A stretch of DNA of 17,696 nt from Thermoleophilia bacterium (GCA_014534155.1 JACVSB010000013.1:1-17696), one strand, 5' to 3'. Shown: positions 1-8,223, counted from the stretch's first letter. The notes: a model not told the origin generated them from the sequence alone. Program-made: numbers and translations.

Positions 1-258
1 CTTCCAGGCGAGGACGAGGCGGCGGGCGAGCGCGTCGTAGACGACGGCTGCGCGGGCGCTGCGAAACGGGATGCGGCGCCCGGCGCACTCCCGGCAGCGC
101 TCGACCGGCCACGCACTCGGGGCTCCGCAGCGCGCGCAGAGGGGCGGCCGGATCCGGACGAGCGCCTCGCGGCAGTCGGGACAGACGAGCGTCGCCACGC
201 GGCCGCACCCGGCGCACCGCTCCGGCACGAGGAGCTCGAGAAGGGGCGGAAACGGCAC
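1..258 (-). CDS. comF: ComF family protein, N-terminal part (cut by window edge)
   Basis: The reading frame starts at a GTG (258-256) and runs off the left edge after 86 codons. The start is preceded by GGGGAG five bases upstream. The visible part has four CxxC pairs at Cys15/18, 26/29, 41/44 and 55/58, which is the double zinc-ribbon found at the N-terminus of ComF proteins. Next comes the short 'R-x-A-x-x-Y' stretch that leads into the phosphoribosyltransferase-like domain; that domain would lie beyond the window. ComF proteins act in the cytoplasm in DNA uptake during natural transformation, but homologues occur in many non-competent bacteria, where their role is uncertain. The gene follows the nucleotidyltransferase after a 106-bp gap, so it could be the last gene of the same transcript. 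The cysteine pattern makes the family call firm; function in this organism is inferred. Confidence 0.85.
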   Translation of the reverse strand, partial: MPFPPLLELLVPERCAGCGRVATLVCPDCREALVRIRPPLCARCGAPSAWPVERCRECAGRRIPFRSARAAVVYDALARRLVLAWK

Positions 259-263
259 CTGTG

Positions 264-269
264 CTCCCC
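264..269 (-). promoter_or_regulatory. Shine-Dalgarno of comF
   Basis: GGGGAG on the minus strand lies five bases before the GTG at 258-256. It decides the start codon of the truncated comF gene, because no in-frame ATG/GTG with a comparable site lies just upstream. Confidence 0.6.
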
Positions 270-364
270 ACGGTAGGGCGAGAACGCGGGCGGGGAACGC
301 GCGGACTGCGACGGGCGAGCGACGGAACGAGCGAAGGTCGCGCCTCCGCCCTCGGCGCGGCCCG

Positions 365-1387
365 CTACTCGCGCGACGCGGGGTAGCGGAGGATGCTCTC
401 CGCGAGCTTCGACGCGTCGCCGAAGATCCCCGCCACGGCGAGCCCCTCGTCGGGGACGGATGTGCCGGGAAGGAGAGCGGCGCGGCGGATCGCAGCGCCG
501 CGGCCGACGTGGCAGTCCGCCCCGATCACGGCCGGGCCGCGCACCTGCGCTCCCGCTTCCACGACGACGTTCCGCCCCAGGACGACGGGCGCGTCGACCT
601 GCGCCGCGTCGCTGATCTCGCACCCGTCCTCCGCCCAGATTCCGGGGCCGATCTCCTCGCCGGGGATGTCGACGCGAACGTGGCCCAGCACGGTGTCGAG
701 GATTCCGTTCCGGAGCGCGTCGAGATCGCCCACGTCGTTCCAGTAGGCCATCGTCGCGTAGGCGTAGACGGGCTCCCCGGCCGCGACGAGCCCGGGCCAG
801 ACGTCCTGCCCGAAATCGACGAAGGTGTCGGACGGTATCCGCTCCAGCAGCTCGGGCTCGAGGACGTAGACGCCGCAGTTGGCGAGATCGGAGCGCGCTT
901 CCTCGCGACTCGGCTTCTCCTGGAAGCCCCGAACCCGGGTGTCGCGCTCGAGGATGACCACGCCGTACGAGGAGGGGTCCGGCACGGGCTTGACCGCGAG
1001 CGTCGCGAGAGCGCCGGTCCGGCGGTGGTGGCCGAGGAGCGCGGTCACGTCGATGTCGTGCAGCCCATCGCCGGAGGTGACGAGGATCGTCTCGTCGCCC
1101 CAGAAGCTCTGCAGCTTCTTCGTCCCGCCCGCCGTGCCGAGGAGGTGCGGCTCGTGGGACCAGCGGATCTCCATCTCGAGGTTGGCGCCGTTGCCGAAGT
1201 ACGCCTGGATCACCTCCGGTGCGGAGTGCAGGTTGACGCCGACCTCACGGATGTCGTGCCGGTGGAGCAGGTTGAGCAGGTGGTGGAGAACCGGACGGTT
1301 GGCCACCGGGACCATCGGCTTCGGCAGGAAATCCGTCAGCGGCCGTAGCCGGGTGCCGAGGCCGGCGGCCATGACCATCGCCTTCAT
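365..1387 (-). CDS. Sugar-phosphate nucleotidyltransferase with left-handed beta-helix tail (GDP-mannose pyrophosphorylase-like)
   Basis: This 340-residue cytoplasmic enzyme should couple a sugar-1-phosphate to an NTP, giving an NDP-sugar and pyrophosphate. The Rossmann-like catalytic domain opens with the nucleotide-binding signature [10 protein letters not shown] (residues 9-18) followed by PKP (22-24). It continues with the GTAGG substrate loop (84-88), a metal-binding GDGLHDID (106-113) and the FQEKP motif (155-159). Residues about 245-325 carry hexapeptide-type repeats (for example 'APVVLG' and 'GPAVIG'), a left-handed beta-helix as in GlmU and mannose-1-phosphate guanylyltransferases. 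Overall it most resembles the bacterial/archaeal GDP-mannose pyrophosphorylase-like group, but sugar and nucleotide cannot be fixed from sequence alone; glucose-1-phosphate is an alternative. Its ATG overlaps the mtnA stop as ATGA and has no clear Shine-Dalgarno, implying translational coupling to mtnA. Confidence 0.88.
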   Translation of the reverse strand: MKAMVMAAGLGTRLRPLTDFLPKPMVPVANRPVLHHLLNLLHRHDIREVGVNLHSAPEVIQAYFGNGANLEMEIRWSHEPHLLGTAGGTKKLQSFWGDETILVTSGDGLHDIDVTALLGHHRRTGALATLAVKPVPDPSSYGVVILERDTRVRGFQEKPSREEARSDLANCGVYVLEPELLERIPSDTFVDFGQDVWPGLVAAGEPVYAYATMAYWNDVGDLDALRNGILDTVLGHVRVDIPGEEIGPGIWAEDGCEISDAAQVDAPVVLGRNVVVEAGAQVRGPAVIGADCHVGRGAAIRRAALLPGTSVPDEGLAVAGIFGDASKLAESILRYPASRE

Positions 1388-2424
1388 GCCGCGCGGCTCG
1401 GCTCAGTCCCCGCGCCGGCGGCGAGACGCGCGAGCGACTGCTCGTAGGGCGGCTCGTGGATCCCCCGCTCCGTGACGATCGCCGTCAGGAGCGCGGCGGG
1501 CGTCACGTCGAAGGCGGGATTCCTGGCCGGGAACCGCTCGCTCACCTCCCTCCCGTCTCGCTCTTCGATCGGGATCTCGTCCCCGGTCGGGGTCCCGAGG
1601 TCGACGGTCGACGTCGGCGCGACGACGTAGAACGGGATCCCGTGGTGGCGTGCGGCGATGGCGAGGGCGTACGTGCCGATCTTGTTGGCGGTGTCGCCGT
1701 TGGCCGCGATCCGGTCCGCGCCCGTGACGACGTGCGTCACCTCACCGCGGGCCATGAACGAGGCGGCCGCGGAATCGGCGATGACAGCGTGCGGGATCCC
1801 GACCTGCTCGAGCTCCCACGCGGTCAGACGGCCGCCTTGCAGGAGCGGACGCGTCTCGTCGACGAAGACGTGCTCGAGGAGCCCGCGCTCGAACGCCGCG
1901 CGAAGGGCCCCCACTGCGGACCCGTAGCCCCCGGTGGCGAGACCACCCGCGTTGCAGTGCGTGAGCGCGCGCGAGCGCGGCCCCAACAACGTCGCCGCGT
2001 GGCGCGCCATCCGCCGGCACCGCGCCACCTCTGCGCGGTGGAGCTCCCTCGCGCGCGTCGCCAGCGTGTCCGGGTCGTCCCCGGCCGCCTGCATCTCGCG
2101 GATCGCCCAGGCCAGGTTGACGGCGGTCGGGCGTGAGGCCAGGAGGAGGGTTGCAGCCGCGTCCAGGTCCTCGCCCCGCGCGGCGGCGAGCGCGTACCCG
2201 TACGCGGCCGCAATGCCGATCGCCGGTGCGCCGCGGACGGCGAGGGTGCGGATCGCCGCCGCCACGTCCGTCGGCGTGCGGCACTCGAGCTCGACGACGG
2301 CCTGGGGAAGGCGCCGCTGGTCGAGGAAGACGACGCGCTCGCCCTCGAGGCGGAGGATGTGCTCGGGGTCGAGTTCGCCCGACGCGGACGCAGCGCCCGC
2401 GCTCGCTACGTGCCCTCGTCCCAC
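1384..2424 (-). CDS. mtnA: S-methyl-5-thioribose-1-phosphate isomerase
   Basis: This 346-residue enzyme of the methionine salvage pathway isomerises 5-methylthioribose-1-phosphate to 5-methylthioribulose-1-phosphate. Family hallmarks are RGAPAIG (residues 64-70), the catalytic-cysteine region [14 protein letters not shown] (Cys157) and the catalytic-aspartate region [20 protein letters not shown] (Asp237), all as in the eIF2B-like MtnA fold. The frame is open for another 200 codons upstream, but that part is antisense-like shadow inside ahcY. The best start is a GTG at 2424-2422, which lies inside the ahcY 3' end (19-bp overlap) and gives a normal family length. No Shine-Dalgarno precedes it, so translation is probably coupled to ahcY. 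No mtnK, mtnP or later salvage genes are in the window. Some MtnA proteins also isomerise 5-deoxyribose-1-phosphate, so a broader role in clearing SAM by-products is possible. Confidence 0.92.
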   Translation of the reverse strand: MGRGHVASAGAASASGELDPEHILRLEGERVVFLDQRRLPQAVVELECRTPTDVAAAIRTLAVRGAPAIGIAAAYGYALAAARGEDLDAAATLLLASRPTAVNLAWAIREMQAAGDDPDTLATRARELHRAEVARCRRMARHAATLLGPRSRALTHCNAGGLATGGYGSAVGALRAAFERGLLEHVFVDETRPLLQGGRLTAWELEQVGIPHAVIADSAAASFMARGEVTHVVTGADRIAANGDTANKIGTYALAIAARHHGIPFYVVAPTSTVDLGTPTGDEIPIEERDGREVSERFPARNPAFDVTPAALLTAIVTERGIHEPPYEQSLARLAAGAGTEPSRAA

Positions 2425-3677
2425 GAAGCGAGGTACCGGGCCTGCTCCTCGGTGAGCCGGTCGATTTCGACGCCGAGGGTCTCGAGCTTGAGGCGTGCCA
2501 CTTCGCGGTCGATCTCCTCGGGCACGTCGTACACCTTCCGCTCGAGCTCGTCGGCGTGCCGGACGACGAACTCGGCCGAGAGCGCCTGGTTGGCGAAGCT
2601 CATGTCCATGACCGCGGCCGGATGGCCCTCCGCGGCCGAGAGGTTGACGAGCCTGCCGTCGGCGATCAGGTAGACGCGGCGGCCGTCCTCGAGCTCGAAC
2701 TCCTCCACGCCTGGCCGGGCCTCGCGGCGCGACGTCGCCAGCTCGGCGAGCGCCCCAAGGTCGATCTCCACGTTGAAGTGGCCGGTGTTCGAGAGGATCG
2801 CGCCGTCGGGGAGGCGCTCGAGCGCCGGGCGGGAGATGACGTTCTTGTCCCCCGTCGCCGTGCAAAAAACGTCGCCGACCTCCGCGGCTTGCTCGATCGG
2901 GAGGACCTGGTAGCCGTCCATGAGCGCCTCGAGCGCGCGCAGAGGGTCGACCTCCGTCACGATCACATGGGCACCCATCCCTCGCGCCCGCATCGCGACG
3001 CCGCGGCCCGTCCACCCGTAGCCGCACACCACGAAGCGGCGCCCCGCGAGCAGGACGTTCGTTGCCCGGACGATCCCGTCAATCGTCGATTGCCCGGTCC
3101 CGTATCGGTTGTCGAAGAGGTGCTTCGTCTTCGCCTCGTTGACCGCGACGATCGGAAAGCCGAGCTCACCCGAGGCCTCCAGGGCCTTGAGGCGGACGAC
3201 GCCCGTCGTGGTCTCCTCCATCCCCCCCACGATCTCGGGGAGCTGGTCCCGCCGCTCCTTGTGGAGCACGCCGATTACGTCGGCGCCGTCGTCCATGGTC
3301 AGGTGCGGCCGGTGCTCGGCCGCGGCGCGGATGTGCGAGTAGTAGGTCTCGTCGTCCTCGCCTCGGATCGCGAAGACGGGGATCCCGAGCTCGGAGACCA
3401 GGGCGGCAGCGACGTCGTCCTGCGTCGAGAGCGGGTTCGACGCGCAGAGGAGGACGTCCGCTCCGCCGGCCTTCAGCGTGCGGACGAGGTTCGCGGTCTC
3501 GCTCGTCACGTGCAGGCACGCCGAGAGGCGGTAACCCGCGAGCGGCTGCTCGCTCTCGAACCGCTCCCGGATGGCAGCGAGGACCGGCATCTGGCGGTCC
3601 GCCCACTCGATCCGCGCGACGCCGGGGGCGGCCAGGCCGAGATCCTTGACGTGGTGGTCGGGCGCAGTCGTCGCCAT
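2406..3677 (-). CDS. ahcY: Adenosylhomocysteinase (short, archaeal/thermophile type)
   Basis: This 423-residue cytoplasmic NAD-dependent enzyme hydrolyses S-adenosylhomocysteine to homocysteine and adenosine, relieving methyltransferase product inhibition. Visible motifs are the substrate-side DDGAD (residues 129-133), the Lys/Asp segment [15 protein letters not shown] (Lys185, Asp189) and the NAD-binding CGYGWTGRG (218-226). The loop reads YGTGQS where common bacterial/eukaryotic enzymes have YGCRES. The protein ends in 'SWDEGT' rather than the KPxHYRY tail that closes the NAD site in the long class. These features place it in the shorter group typical of archaea and some deep-branching bacteria. 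Some archaeal members act on S-inosylhomocysteine, so substrate preference is not certain. It lies 54 bp downstream of the cupin gene and overlaps mtnA by 19 bp. The homocysteine it releases is the substrate of MetH, encoded upstream in the same block. Confidence 0.93.
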   Translation of the reverse strand: MATTAPDHHVKDLGLAAPGVARIEWADRQMPVLAAIRERFESEQPLAGYRLSACLHVTSETANLVRTLKAGGADVLLCASNPLSTQDDVAAALVSELGIPVFAIRGEDDETYYSHIRAAAEHRPHLTMDDGADVIGVLHKERRDQLPEIVGGMEETTTGVVRLKALEASGELGFPIVAVNEAKTKHLFDNRYGTGQSTIDGIVRATNVLLAGRRFVVCGYGWTGRGVAMRARGMGAHVIVTEVDPLRALEALMDGYQVLPIEQAAEVGDVFCTATGDKNVISRPALERLPDGAILSNTGHFNVEIDLGALAELATSRREARPGVEEFELEDGRRVYLIADGRLVNLSAAEGHPAAVMDMSFANQALSAEFVVRHADELERKVYDVPEEIDREVARLKLETLGVEIDRLTEEQARYLASWDEGT

Positions 3678-3731
3678 TGCCGCGCGGCATCGTAGCGACG
3701 GCGGGCGCGCGTCCGCGCACGCCGGCTCGCC

Positions 3732-4157
3732 CTACGGCTGGCCGGTGCCGTCGCCCGCCCGGGCCTCGGCTCGTCCGTAGCGGTCGTCGAGCCGGACGAC
3801 GTCGTCGAGGTGCGGCGTCGACGCCTCGAGGATGATCGAATCCTCGAGCGCGCGCCAGCGATGCACCGTGCCGGGCCGGAAGCGGAAGGCCTGCCCCGGC
3901 CCCACCTCTTCCGCGCGGAGCGAGGTCGGGGTCTCGCCGATCGCGAGCTCGATCCTCCCTTCGTGGACGAAGATCACCTCGTCCTTCTCCCGGTGGAACT
4001 GGAGGCTGAGCTCCTCGCCGGCGCGGATGAAGAGGAGCTTGCCGGAGTAGTGCTCGGTGTCCGCGAAGACGAGCTCGTAGCCCCAGGGCTTGTCGACGCG
4101 GCCGACCTCGCTCGCGAACGGGGCGAGGCCGGCGGTGTCCCGCGACGGCGCGCTCAC
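3732..4157 (-). CDS. Cupin-domain protein, mannose-6-phosphate isomerase-like
   Basis: This is a 141-residue single-domain cupin. It contains KPWGYE (residues 23-28), the opening of cupins related to type II mannose-6-phosphate isomerase. The first cupin motif is centred on His55 and Glu60 ('QFHREKDEVIFVHEG') and the second is FRPGTVHRW with His99. These residues would bind one divalent metal inside a small beta-barrel. The frame is open further upstream, but that part overlaps the preceding nucleotidyltransferase; the GTG at 4157-4155 sharing GTGA with that gene's stop gives the expected cupin length. A sugar-phosphate isomerase or epimerase role that feeds the adjacent nucleotidyltransferases is plausible. 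Stand-alone cupins of this type are often poorly characterised, so the substrate is inferred from context only. Confidence 0.82.
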   Translation of the reverse strand: MSAPSRDTAGLAPFASEVGRVDKPWGYELVFADTEHYSGKLLFIRAGEELSLQFHREKDEVIFVHEGRIELAIGETPTSLRAEEVGPGQAFRFRPGTVHRWRALEDSIILEASTPHLDDVVRLDDRYGRAEARAGDGTGQP

Positions 4158-4867
4158 GAGGCCGCCGGCACTCTCTCGCCGGCCCAATCGGGGTGCCGGC
4201 CGAGGAAATCGCGCGCGCGGCGGAGGTCCTTCGGGGTGTTCACGGTCAGCCAAAGGCCGTCGTGGCGATGGGCGAGGAGCCTCCCCGCGAGAGCGAGCTC
4301 CGGGAAGGTTGTCGTCTCGTGGTCTCCGCGCTCCGGAAGCAGAGCGAGCGCATCGGCGCCGAGGACGTAGAGGCCGGCGTTCACCCAGTGCGGAAGGCGC
4401 GGCGCTTCAGTGAAGCCGAGTACGCGATCGTCCGGTCCGAGCTCGACGACGCCGAAGGGAGACGGGAGCGGGGCGACGACGATCGTCGCGGCCGGCGCGC
4501 GGCGCCCGTGCGCCGCGAGCAGCGCTCCGAGGTCGACGTCGAGGAGCTCGTCTCCGTTCGCCGCCAGCACCGGGCCCCCTTGGACGCGGGCGGAAGCGGC
4601 AAGGCGAAGGCCTCCGCCACGTCCGAGCGGCTCCGGTTCGCCCACCGCGACGATCTCTGCGCCGAGCCCCGCGAGCGCCTCCTCGAAGAGAAGCTCGCTC
4701 CCCGCGCTGCAGCTCACGATCACGCGCTCCACGCCCGCAGCGACGAGGCGGGCGACGGACCACGCGAGGAGCGGGCGTCCCGCCACGTCGACGAGCGGCT
4801 TCGGGCGGCCGTCGGCCGCGGGCCCGAGGCGCTCGCCCTTCCCTCCAGCGAGGATGAGCGCCTCCAT
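4154..4867 (-). CDS. NTP_transferase-family sugar nucleotidyltransferase
   Basis: This is a 237-residue cytoplasmic nucleotidyltransferase with the catalytic domain only. It starts with LILAGGKGERLGP (residues 4-16) and RPKPLVDVAGRPLL (21-34), the nucleotide-binding and catalytic Lys region. It has the acidic metal site NGDELLDVD (104-112) and ends in a 'TVNTPKDLRRA' segment (208-218) common in HddC/MurU-like and related enzymes. The usual FxEKP motif reads FTEAP (152-156), a change in the sugar-binding loop. It lacks the beta-helix tail of its paralogue at the left of the window, so the two probably make different NDP-sugars. The ATG at 4867 shares one base with the ugd stop (TGATG), and its own stop overlaps the cupin start (GTGA), so the three genes are tightly coupled. 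The actual sugar is unknown. Confidence 0.85.
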   Translation of the reverse strand: MEALILAGGKGERLGPAADGRPKPLVDVAGRPLLAWSVARLVAAGVERVIVSCSAGSELLFEEALAGLGAEIVAVGEPEPLGRGGGLRLAASARVQGGPVLAANGDELLDVDLGALLAAHGRRAPAATIVVAPLPSPFGVVELGPDDRVLGFTEAPRLPHWVNAGLYVLGADALALLPERGDHETTTFPELALAGRLLAHRHDGLWLTVNTPKDLRRARDFLGRHPDWAGERVPAAS

Positions 4868-6210
4868 CAGGCGAGTCTCTGGCCTGCCGGCTCCAGCGTC
4901 TCGGCCGCGGCGCGAAACGGCGACGCGGCCCGTCCGATTCCCTCGTAGCTGAACCCGGCCTCGCGAACCGTGCCAGGGTCGAGCATGTTCCGCCCGTCCA
5001 CGACGAGCGGCGTCCGCATCGCCAGGCGAAGCTCCGGCGTGAAGGCTTCGCGAAGCTCCGGCCACTCCGTCACGACGACGGCGCCGTCCGCGCCCGCGAC
5101 GGCCTCTCGAACGCTGGCGGCGAACTCGACCCCGCGCAGGTGCTTGCGGGCTTCCGGCACCGCGACGGGGTCCCAGGCGCGGACCCGCGCCCCCTCGGCG
5201 AGCAGCCTCGAGGCGAGAACCAGGCTCGGCGCCTCGCGCATGTCGTCCGTGTTCGGCTTGAAGGCGAGCCCGAGAACCGCGACCGTCCGCCCCTGGAGCG
5301 TGCCCAGGTGCTTGAGCAGCTTCGCGACGACCCGTCGCTTCTGGAGCTCGTTCACCTCGATCACCGCCGAGAGGAGCTGGAAGTGGTATCCCGAGTTGGC
5401 GGCGAGCTGCTTTAGCGCGAGCGAGTCCTTGGGGAAGCAGCTGCCGCCCCAGCCGATCCCGGCCCGCAGGAAGTGAGGTCCGAGCCGGTGATCGAGGCCG
5501 ACGCCCTCTGCGACGCGAGCCACGTCGGCCCCGACGAGCTCGCAGACGTTCGCGATCTCGTTGATGAAGCTGATCCTCGTCATGAGGAACGCGTTCGCCG
5601 CCAGCTTGATCATCTCGGCCGAGTGCACGTCCGTCCTCACGATCGGCGCGCCGAGCGGCTCGTAGAGGGTGGCCACGGCGTCGCCGTCAGCCTTCGCGAA
5701 CGAGCCGACGACCACGCGGTCGGGGTGAGTGAAGTCGCGCAGGGCGGTCCCCTCGGCGAGGAACTCCGGGTTGGCCACGTACCCGACGTGCGCGAGCCCG
5801 CGCGAGTCGAGCTCATGCCGCACCTTCTCGCCCGTGCCCACGGGGACGGTGCTCTTCATGACGAGGATCGGGCGCTCCTCGAACTCGGGCAGCTCGGCGA
5901 GGACTTGCCAGACGGCGGACAGGTCGGCGTCGCCGGAGTAGGTCGACGGCGTGCCCACGCAGATGAACACGATGCGCGCGTCGCGGAAGACGTCGGCGAT
6001 GGAGAGCGTGAAGGAGAGCCTGTCGCGGTTGCGCGCGACGAGCTCCGCGAGGCCTGGCTCGTGGATCGGCACGCGGCCCGCCCCCAGGTCGGAGATCCGC
6101 TCGGGGACGACGTCGCGAACCGTCACTCTGTGCCCGAGTTCGGCGAAGCAGGCCGCGGTCACGAGACCGACCCAGCCCGCGCCGACTACGCCGATCGCGT
6201 CCTTCTGCAC
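4867..6210 (-). CDS. ugd: UDP-glucose 6-dehydrogenase family (UDP-glucose/GDP-mannose dehydrogenase)
   Basis: This 447-residue cytoplasmic enzyme oxidises the sugar moiety of UDP-glucose to UDP-glucuronate with two NAD+. The N-terminal Rossmann domain has GVVGAGWVG (residues 7-15). The family signatures NPEFLAEGTA (147-156) and PDRVVVG (163-169), a conserved Lys202, and the catalytic cysteine in GWGGSCFPKD (Cys258) are present. The C-terminal UDP-binding domain includes FKPNTDDMREAPS. Length and motifs fit Ugd/TuaD; a GDP-mannose or UDP-HexNAc dehydrogenase cannot be fully excluded. The start is a GTG at 6210-6208, the only usable one, since no ATG/GTG/TTG precedes it in frame within the short gap. 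Unusually, that start lies within a perfect inverted repeat. The gene is 32 bp after the LCP gene, so UDP-glucuronate may feed a uronic-acid cell-wall polymer that LCP attaches. Confidence 0.92.
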   Translation of the reverse strand: MQKDAIGVVGAGWVGLVTAACFAELGHRVTVRDVVPERISDLGAGRVPIHEPGLAELVARNRDRLSFTLSIADVFRDARIVFICVGTPSTYSGDADLSAVWQVLAELPEFEERPILVMKSTVPVGTGEKVRHELDSRGLAHVGYVANPEFLAEGTALRDFTHPDRVVVGSFAKADGDAVATLYEPLGAPIVRTDVHSAEMIKLAANAFLMTRISFINEIANVCELVGADVARVAEGVGLDHRLGPHFLRAGIGWGGSCFPKDSLALKQLAANSGYHFQLLSAVIEVNELQKRRVVAKLLKHLGTLQGRTVAVLGLAFKPNTDDMREAPSLVLASRLLAEGARVRAWDPVAVPEARKHLRGVEFAASVREAVAGADGAVVVTEWPELREAFTPELRLAMRTPLVVDGRNMLDPGTVREAGFSYEGIGRAASPFRAAAETLEPAGQRLA

Positions 6211-6221
6211 TCCTCGGAGTG
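6208..6221 (-). repeat. Perfect inverted repeat covering the ugd start codon
   Basis: CACTC-CGAG-GAGTG is self-complementary over all 14 bases (5-bp stem with a 4-base loop as RNA). Its right arm on the minus strand contains the GAGGAG stretch and the GTG start codon of ugd. As RNA it could hide the start; as DNA it could be a small operator. The sequence is certain, the function is not. Confidence 0.5.
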
Positions 6222-6242
6222 TAGATGCGGGGACCGAGAACG

Positions 6243-8171
6243 CTACCTCGCACGGAGCGGGCGCAGGCCCTTGGCGATCGCGAGCATCGTCTCGTTCGAG
6301 AGCGCGTCGAGCAGCGTGTTCGAGACCCAGTAGGCGGCCCCGGATTCCTCGAACGCGACCATGTGCAGGCTGCTGCCGTTGTAGTACAGGCGGTACTCGC
6401 GGCCTCCGATGCGGCGCGTGAGCGTGGGGCCCTCGAGGATGGGAGCGTCGGTCCAGCTCGTCTCCTGGATCCCCCAGTAGTCCGTCCCCGAGGGGCCGTT
6501 GTAGACGACCCGAACCGCAACCGCTCCCTCCCGGATCTTGTACACGCGAATCGGCTCGACGTCCGAGAGCGACGATCCCGTCTCGCGGAGCGTCGGAACG
6601 AGGAGCGGGAAGCCCGCCCTCGCCTGGGCCCTCCGCAAGAGGGGTGCCGTCTCCGCCGCGTCGCTCGTCACGTTGGGCGGCTCGTGCTTGGGCGTCGTGT
6701 CCTTCGGGACGGGCGCGAGCGTTCCGTGGAACGTCTTGCCGACCACGACGCGGAGAGTCGTCTGCAGCGCGTCGACCGGCGTCGCCTCCAGGGCCTCGGC
6801 GTCACCGAACACCTTGACCATGTCCTCGGCGGCCCCTTCCGCACCCGCGACGGCGGGGTCGAAGAGGACTCGGGTCTCGAAGACGTCCTGGCGTGCGAAG
6901 TTCCCCCCGTTCACCGCGCGGTAGCCGCGCTGCGAGAGGAGGTACGCGGCGTCGTCGGCCGCTCCCGGCACCCCGTTTCCGTTCAGGACCTCGACGCTCA
7001 CCTGCGACGGCGGCGGCCCCCGCCGGGAGCGCTGGCGCGGCTTCTCGCCCACGGCCGCGCTCGTGGCCCTCGCACCCGTGTCGGGATCCGGGTTCATGAA
7101 CGACTCCACCGCATTGCGGATCTCCTCCTCGGGCGCGAGGACGTCGAACTCCGCGTTGTCGGTCAGCCCCTGGATCCGGACCTGGAACAGGTTCCCGCTG
7201 GGCAGCTCGTAGGCGAGCTTCGCGTAGGAGAGGACGGTCTCCAGGTCGAGCTTCCTGGCGCCGCCCGACCCCACCGTGACGTTCTTCGTCACGGTGCTGA
7301 CGATCCCGCGCAGCTTCCATGCTGCTCCCAGCCCGCTGATCTGGTGCTTGACCGCGCGGACGAACTCCTGCTGGCGCGCGTTGCGGTAGAAGTCGTTGTC
7401 CGTGTGGCGGTAGCGCACGTAGGCCAGCGCGTTCGGCCCCCACAGGCGCTGGTACCCGGCGTGCAGGTCGATCGCCGAATAGGTCTCCCCGGCGCCGAGG
7501 CCGCTGTTGTCGTTGAAGTACCGCCGGTCGACGTCGACGTAGACGCCGCCCAGCTGGTTCACGATCTTGATGAACCCGCGGAAGTTGACCGTGATGAAGT
7601 AGTTGACGGGGATTCCCGTCAGCTTCCGGACGGTCTCGATCGTCCCCCGAACGCCGCAGTCCGTGAACGCCTCGTTGATGCGGGCGACGTGCAGGGCGCT
7701 CCCCTTGCAGGGCTGGATCTCGACCAGGAGGTCCCTGGGAAAGGAGAGGAGCGAGATCGTCCGTCGCCTCGGATCCGTCCGGATGAGCATGATGGTGTCG
7801 GAGCGCGACTCGAGCGTCCTTTGCGGCCCGAAGCGGCGGTCATAGCCGACGACGATCGCGACCGCGGGCTGGTCGGCGGGCGGAACGCTGTCCAGGACCG
7901 CTTGCGCCTCGCGCTCGGCGGCCGTCTTCGGCGCCGTCGCGGCCACCCCGTGCTCCCACCAGAGGAGAACGCCGCCGGCGAGCCCTCCGGCGACCACGAG
8001 GAGCGAGACGAGGAGCCAGAGGACGACTCTCCCGGTCGTGGCGAGCAGACGCCGCCGGGGCGGCCCGTAGCGGGTGACGGGGGACAGCGGGGGGATCGGT
8101 GCCGCGACGAGGCCGTCGCCGCTCCCGTTTTCCGCCGCACGAGCGGCCCCTCTCTTGAGCGTCGTCCTCAT
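6243..8171 (-). CDS. LytR-CpsA-Psr (LCP) family glycopolymer transferase with extra C-terminal domain
   Basis: This 642-residue type II membrane protein belongs to a family that transfers lipid-linked glycopolymers onto peptidoglycan outside the membrane. A basic cytoplasmic N-terminus (PPRRR at 37-41) precedes one transmembrane helix at about 49-72. The LCP domain spans about 103-280: SDTIML with Asp125, SFPRD with Arg146/Asp147, the RINEAF helix (164-169), and the Arg/Asp cluster YVRYRHTDNDFYRNARQQ (251-268) that binds the pyrophosphate-linked substrate. A LytR_C domain follows at about 390-480 (VSVEVLNGNG), after a Pro/Arg-rich linker. Residues about 505-642 form a further domain I cannot name, rich in Tyr/Trp and ending in 'SNETMLAIAKGLRPL'. 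It follows metH by 52 bp and precedes ugd by 32 bp, and the link to envelope polymer synthesis is reasonable. There is no strong Shine-Dalgarno before the ATG. Confidence 0.92.
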   Translation of the reverse strand: MRTTLKRGAARAAENGSGDGLVAAPIPPLSPVTRYGPPRRRLLATTGRVVLWLLVSLLVVAGGLAGGVLLWWEHGVAATAPKTAAEREAQAVLDSVPPADQPAVAIVVGYDRRFGPQRTLESRSDTIMLIRTDPRRRTISLLSFPRDLLVEIQPCKGSALHVARINEAFTDCGVRGTIETVRKLTGIPVNYFITVNFRGFIKIVNQLGGVYVDVDRRYFNDNSGLGAGETYSAIDLHAGYQRLWGPNALAYVRYRHTDNDFYRNARQQEFVRAVKHQISGLGAAWKLRGIVSTVTKNVTVGSGGARKLDLETVLSYAKLAYELPSGNLFQVRIQGLTDNAEFDVLAPEEEIRNAVESFMNPDPDTGARATSAAVGEKPRQRSRRGPPPSQVSVEVLNGNGVPGAADDAAYLLSQRGYRAVNGGNFARQDVFETRVLFDPAVAGAEGAAEDMVKVFGDAEALEATPVDALQTTLRVVVGKTFHGTLAPVPKDTTPKHEPPNVTSDAAETAPLLRRAQARAGFPLLVPTLRETGSSLSDVEPIRVYKIREGAVAVRVVYNGPSGTDYWGIQETSWTDAPILEGPTLTRRIGGREYRLYYNGSSLHMVAFEESGAAYWVSNTLLDALSNETMLAIAKGLRPLRAR

Positions 8172-8178
8172 CGGGAAC

Positions 8179-8194
8179 GTCGCCCGCCGGCGAC
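8179..8194 (-). repeat. Short GC hairpin between metH and the LCP gene
   Basis: GTCGCC-GGCG-GGCGAC on the minus strand forms a 6-bp stem with a 4-base loop, seven bases before the LCP ATG. There is no T-run after it, so it is not a classical terminator. It could modulate translation of the LCP gene or be chance in GC-rich DNA. Confidence 0.3.
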
Positions 8195-8223
8195 CGGCCG
8201 AGGATACCGGAGGGCGCGGAACG

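Noticed and set aside
259..364. Gap between comF and the nucleotidyltransferase checked for a small gene, terminator or promoter.
   Set aside because: Apart from the comF ribosome-binding site no frame, T-run hairpin or promoter-like pair was found.
2865..2875. Six T bases in a row (minus strand) within ahcY, a possible slippery site or sequencing-error spot.
   Set aside because: The frame is intact on both sides and the protein matches the family throughout; no alternative frame downstream codes for anything.
2425..3027. Upstream extension of the mtnA frame by about 200 codons.
   Set aside because: This part lies in another frame of ahcY, has Arg/Gly-rich composition, and would double the N-terminus beyond any MtnA; the GTG at 2424 gives the normal length.
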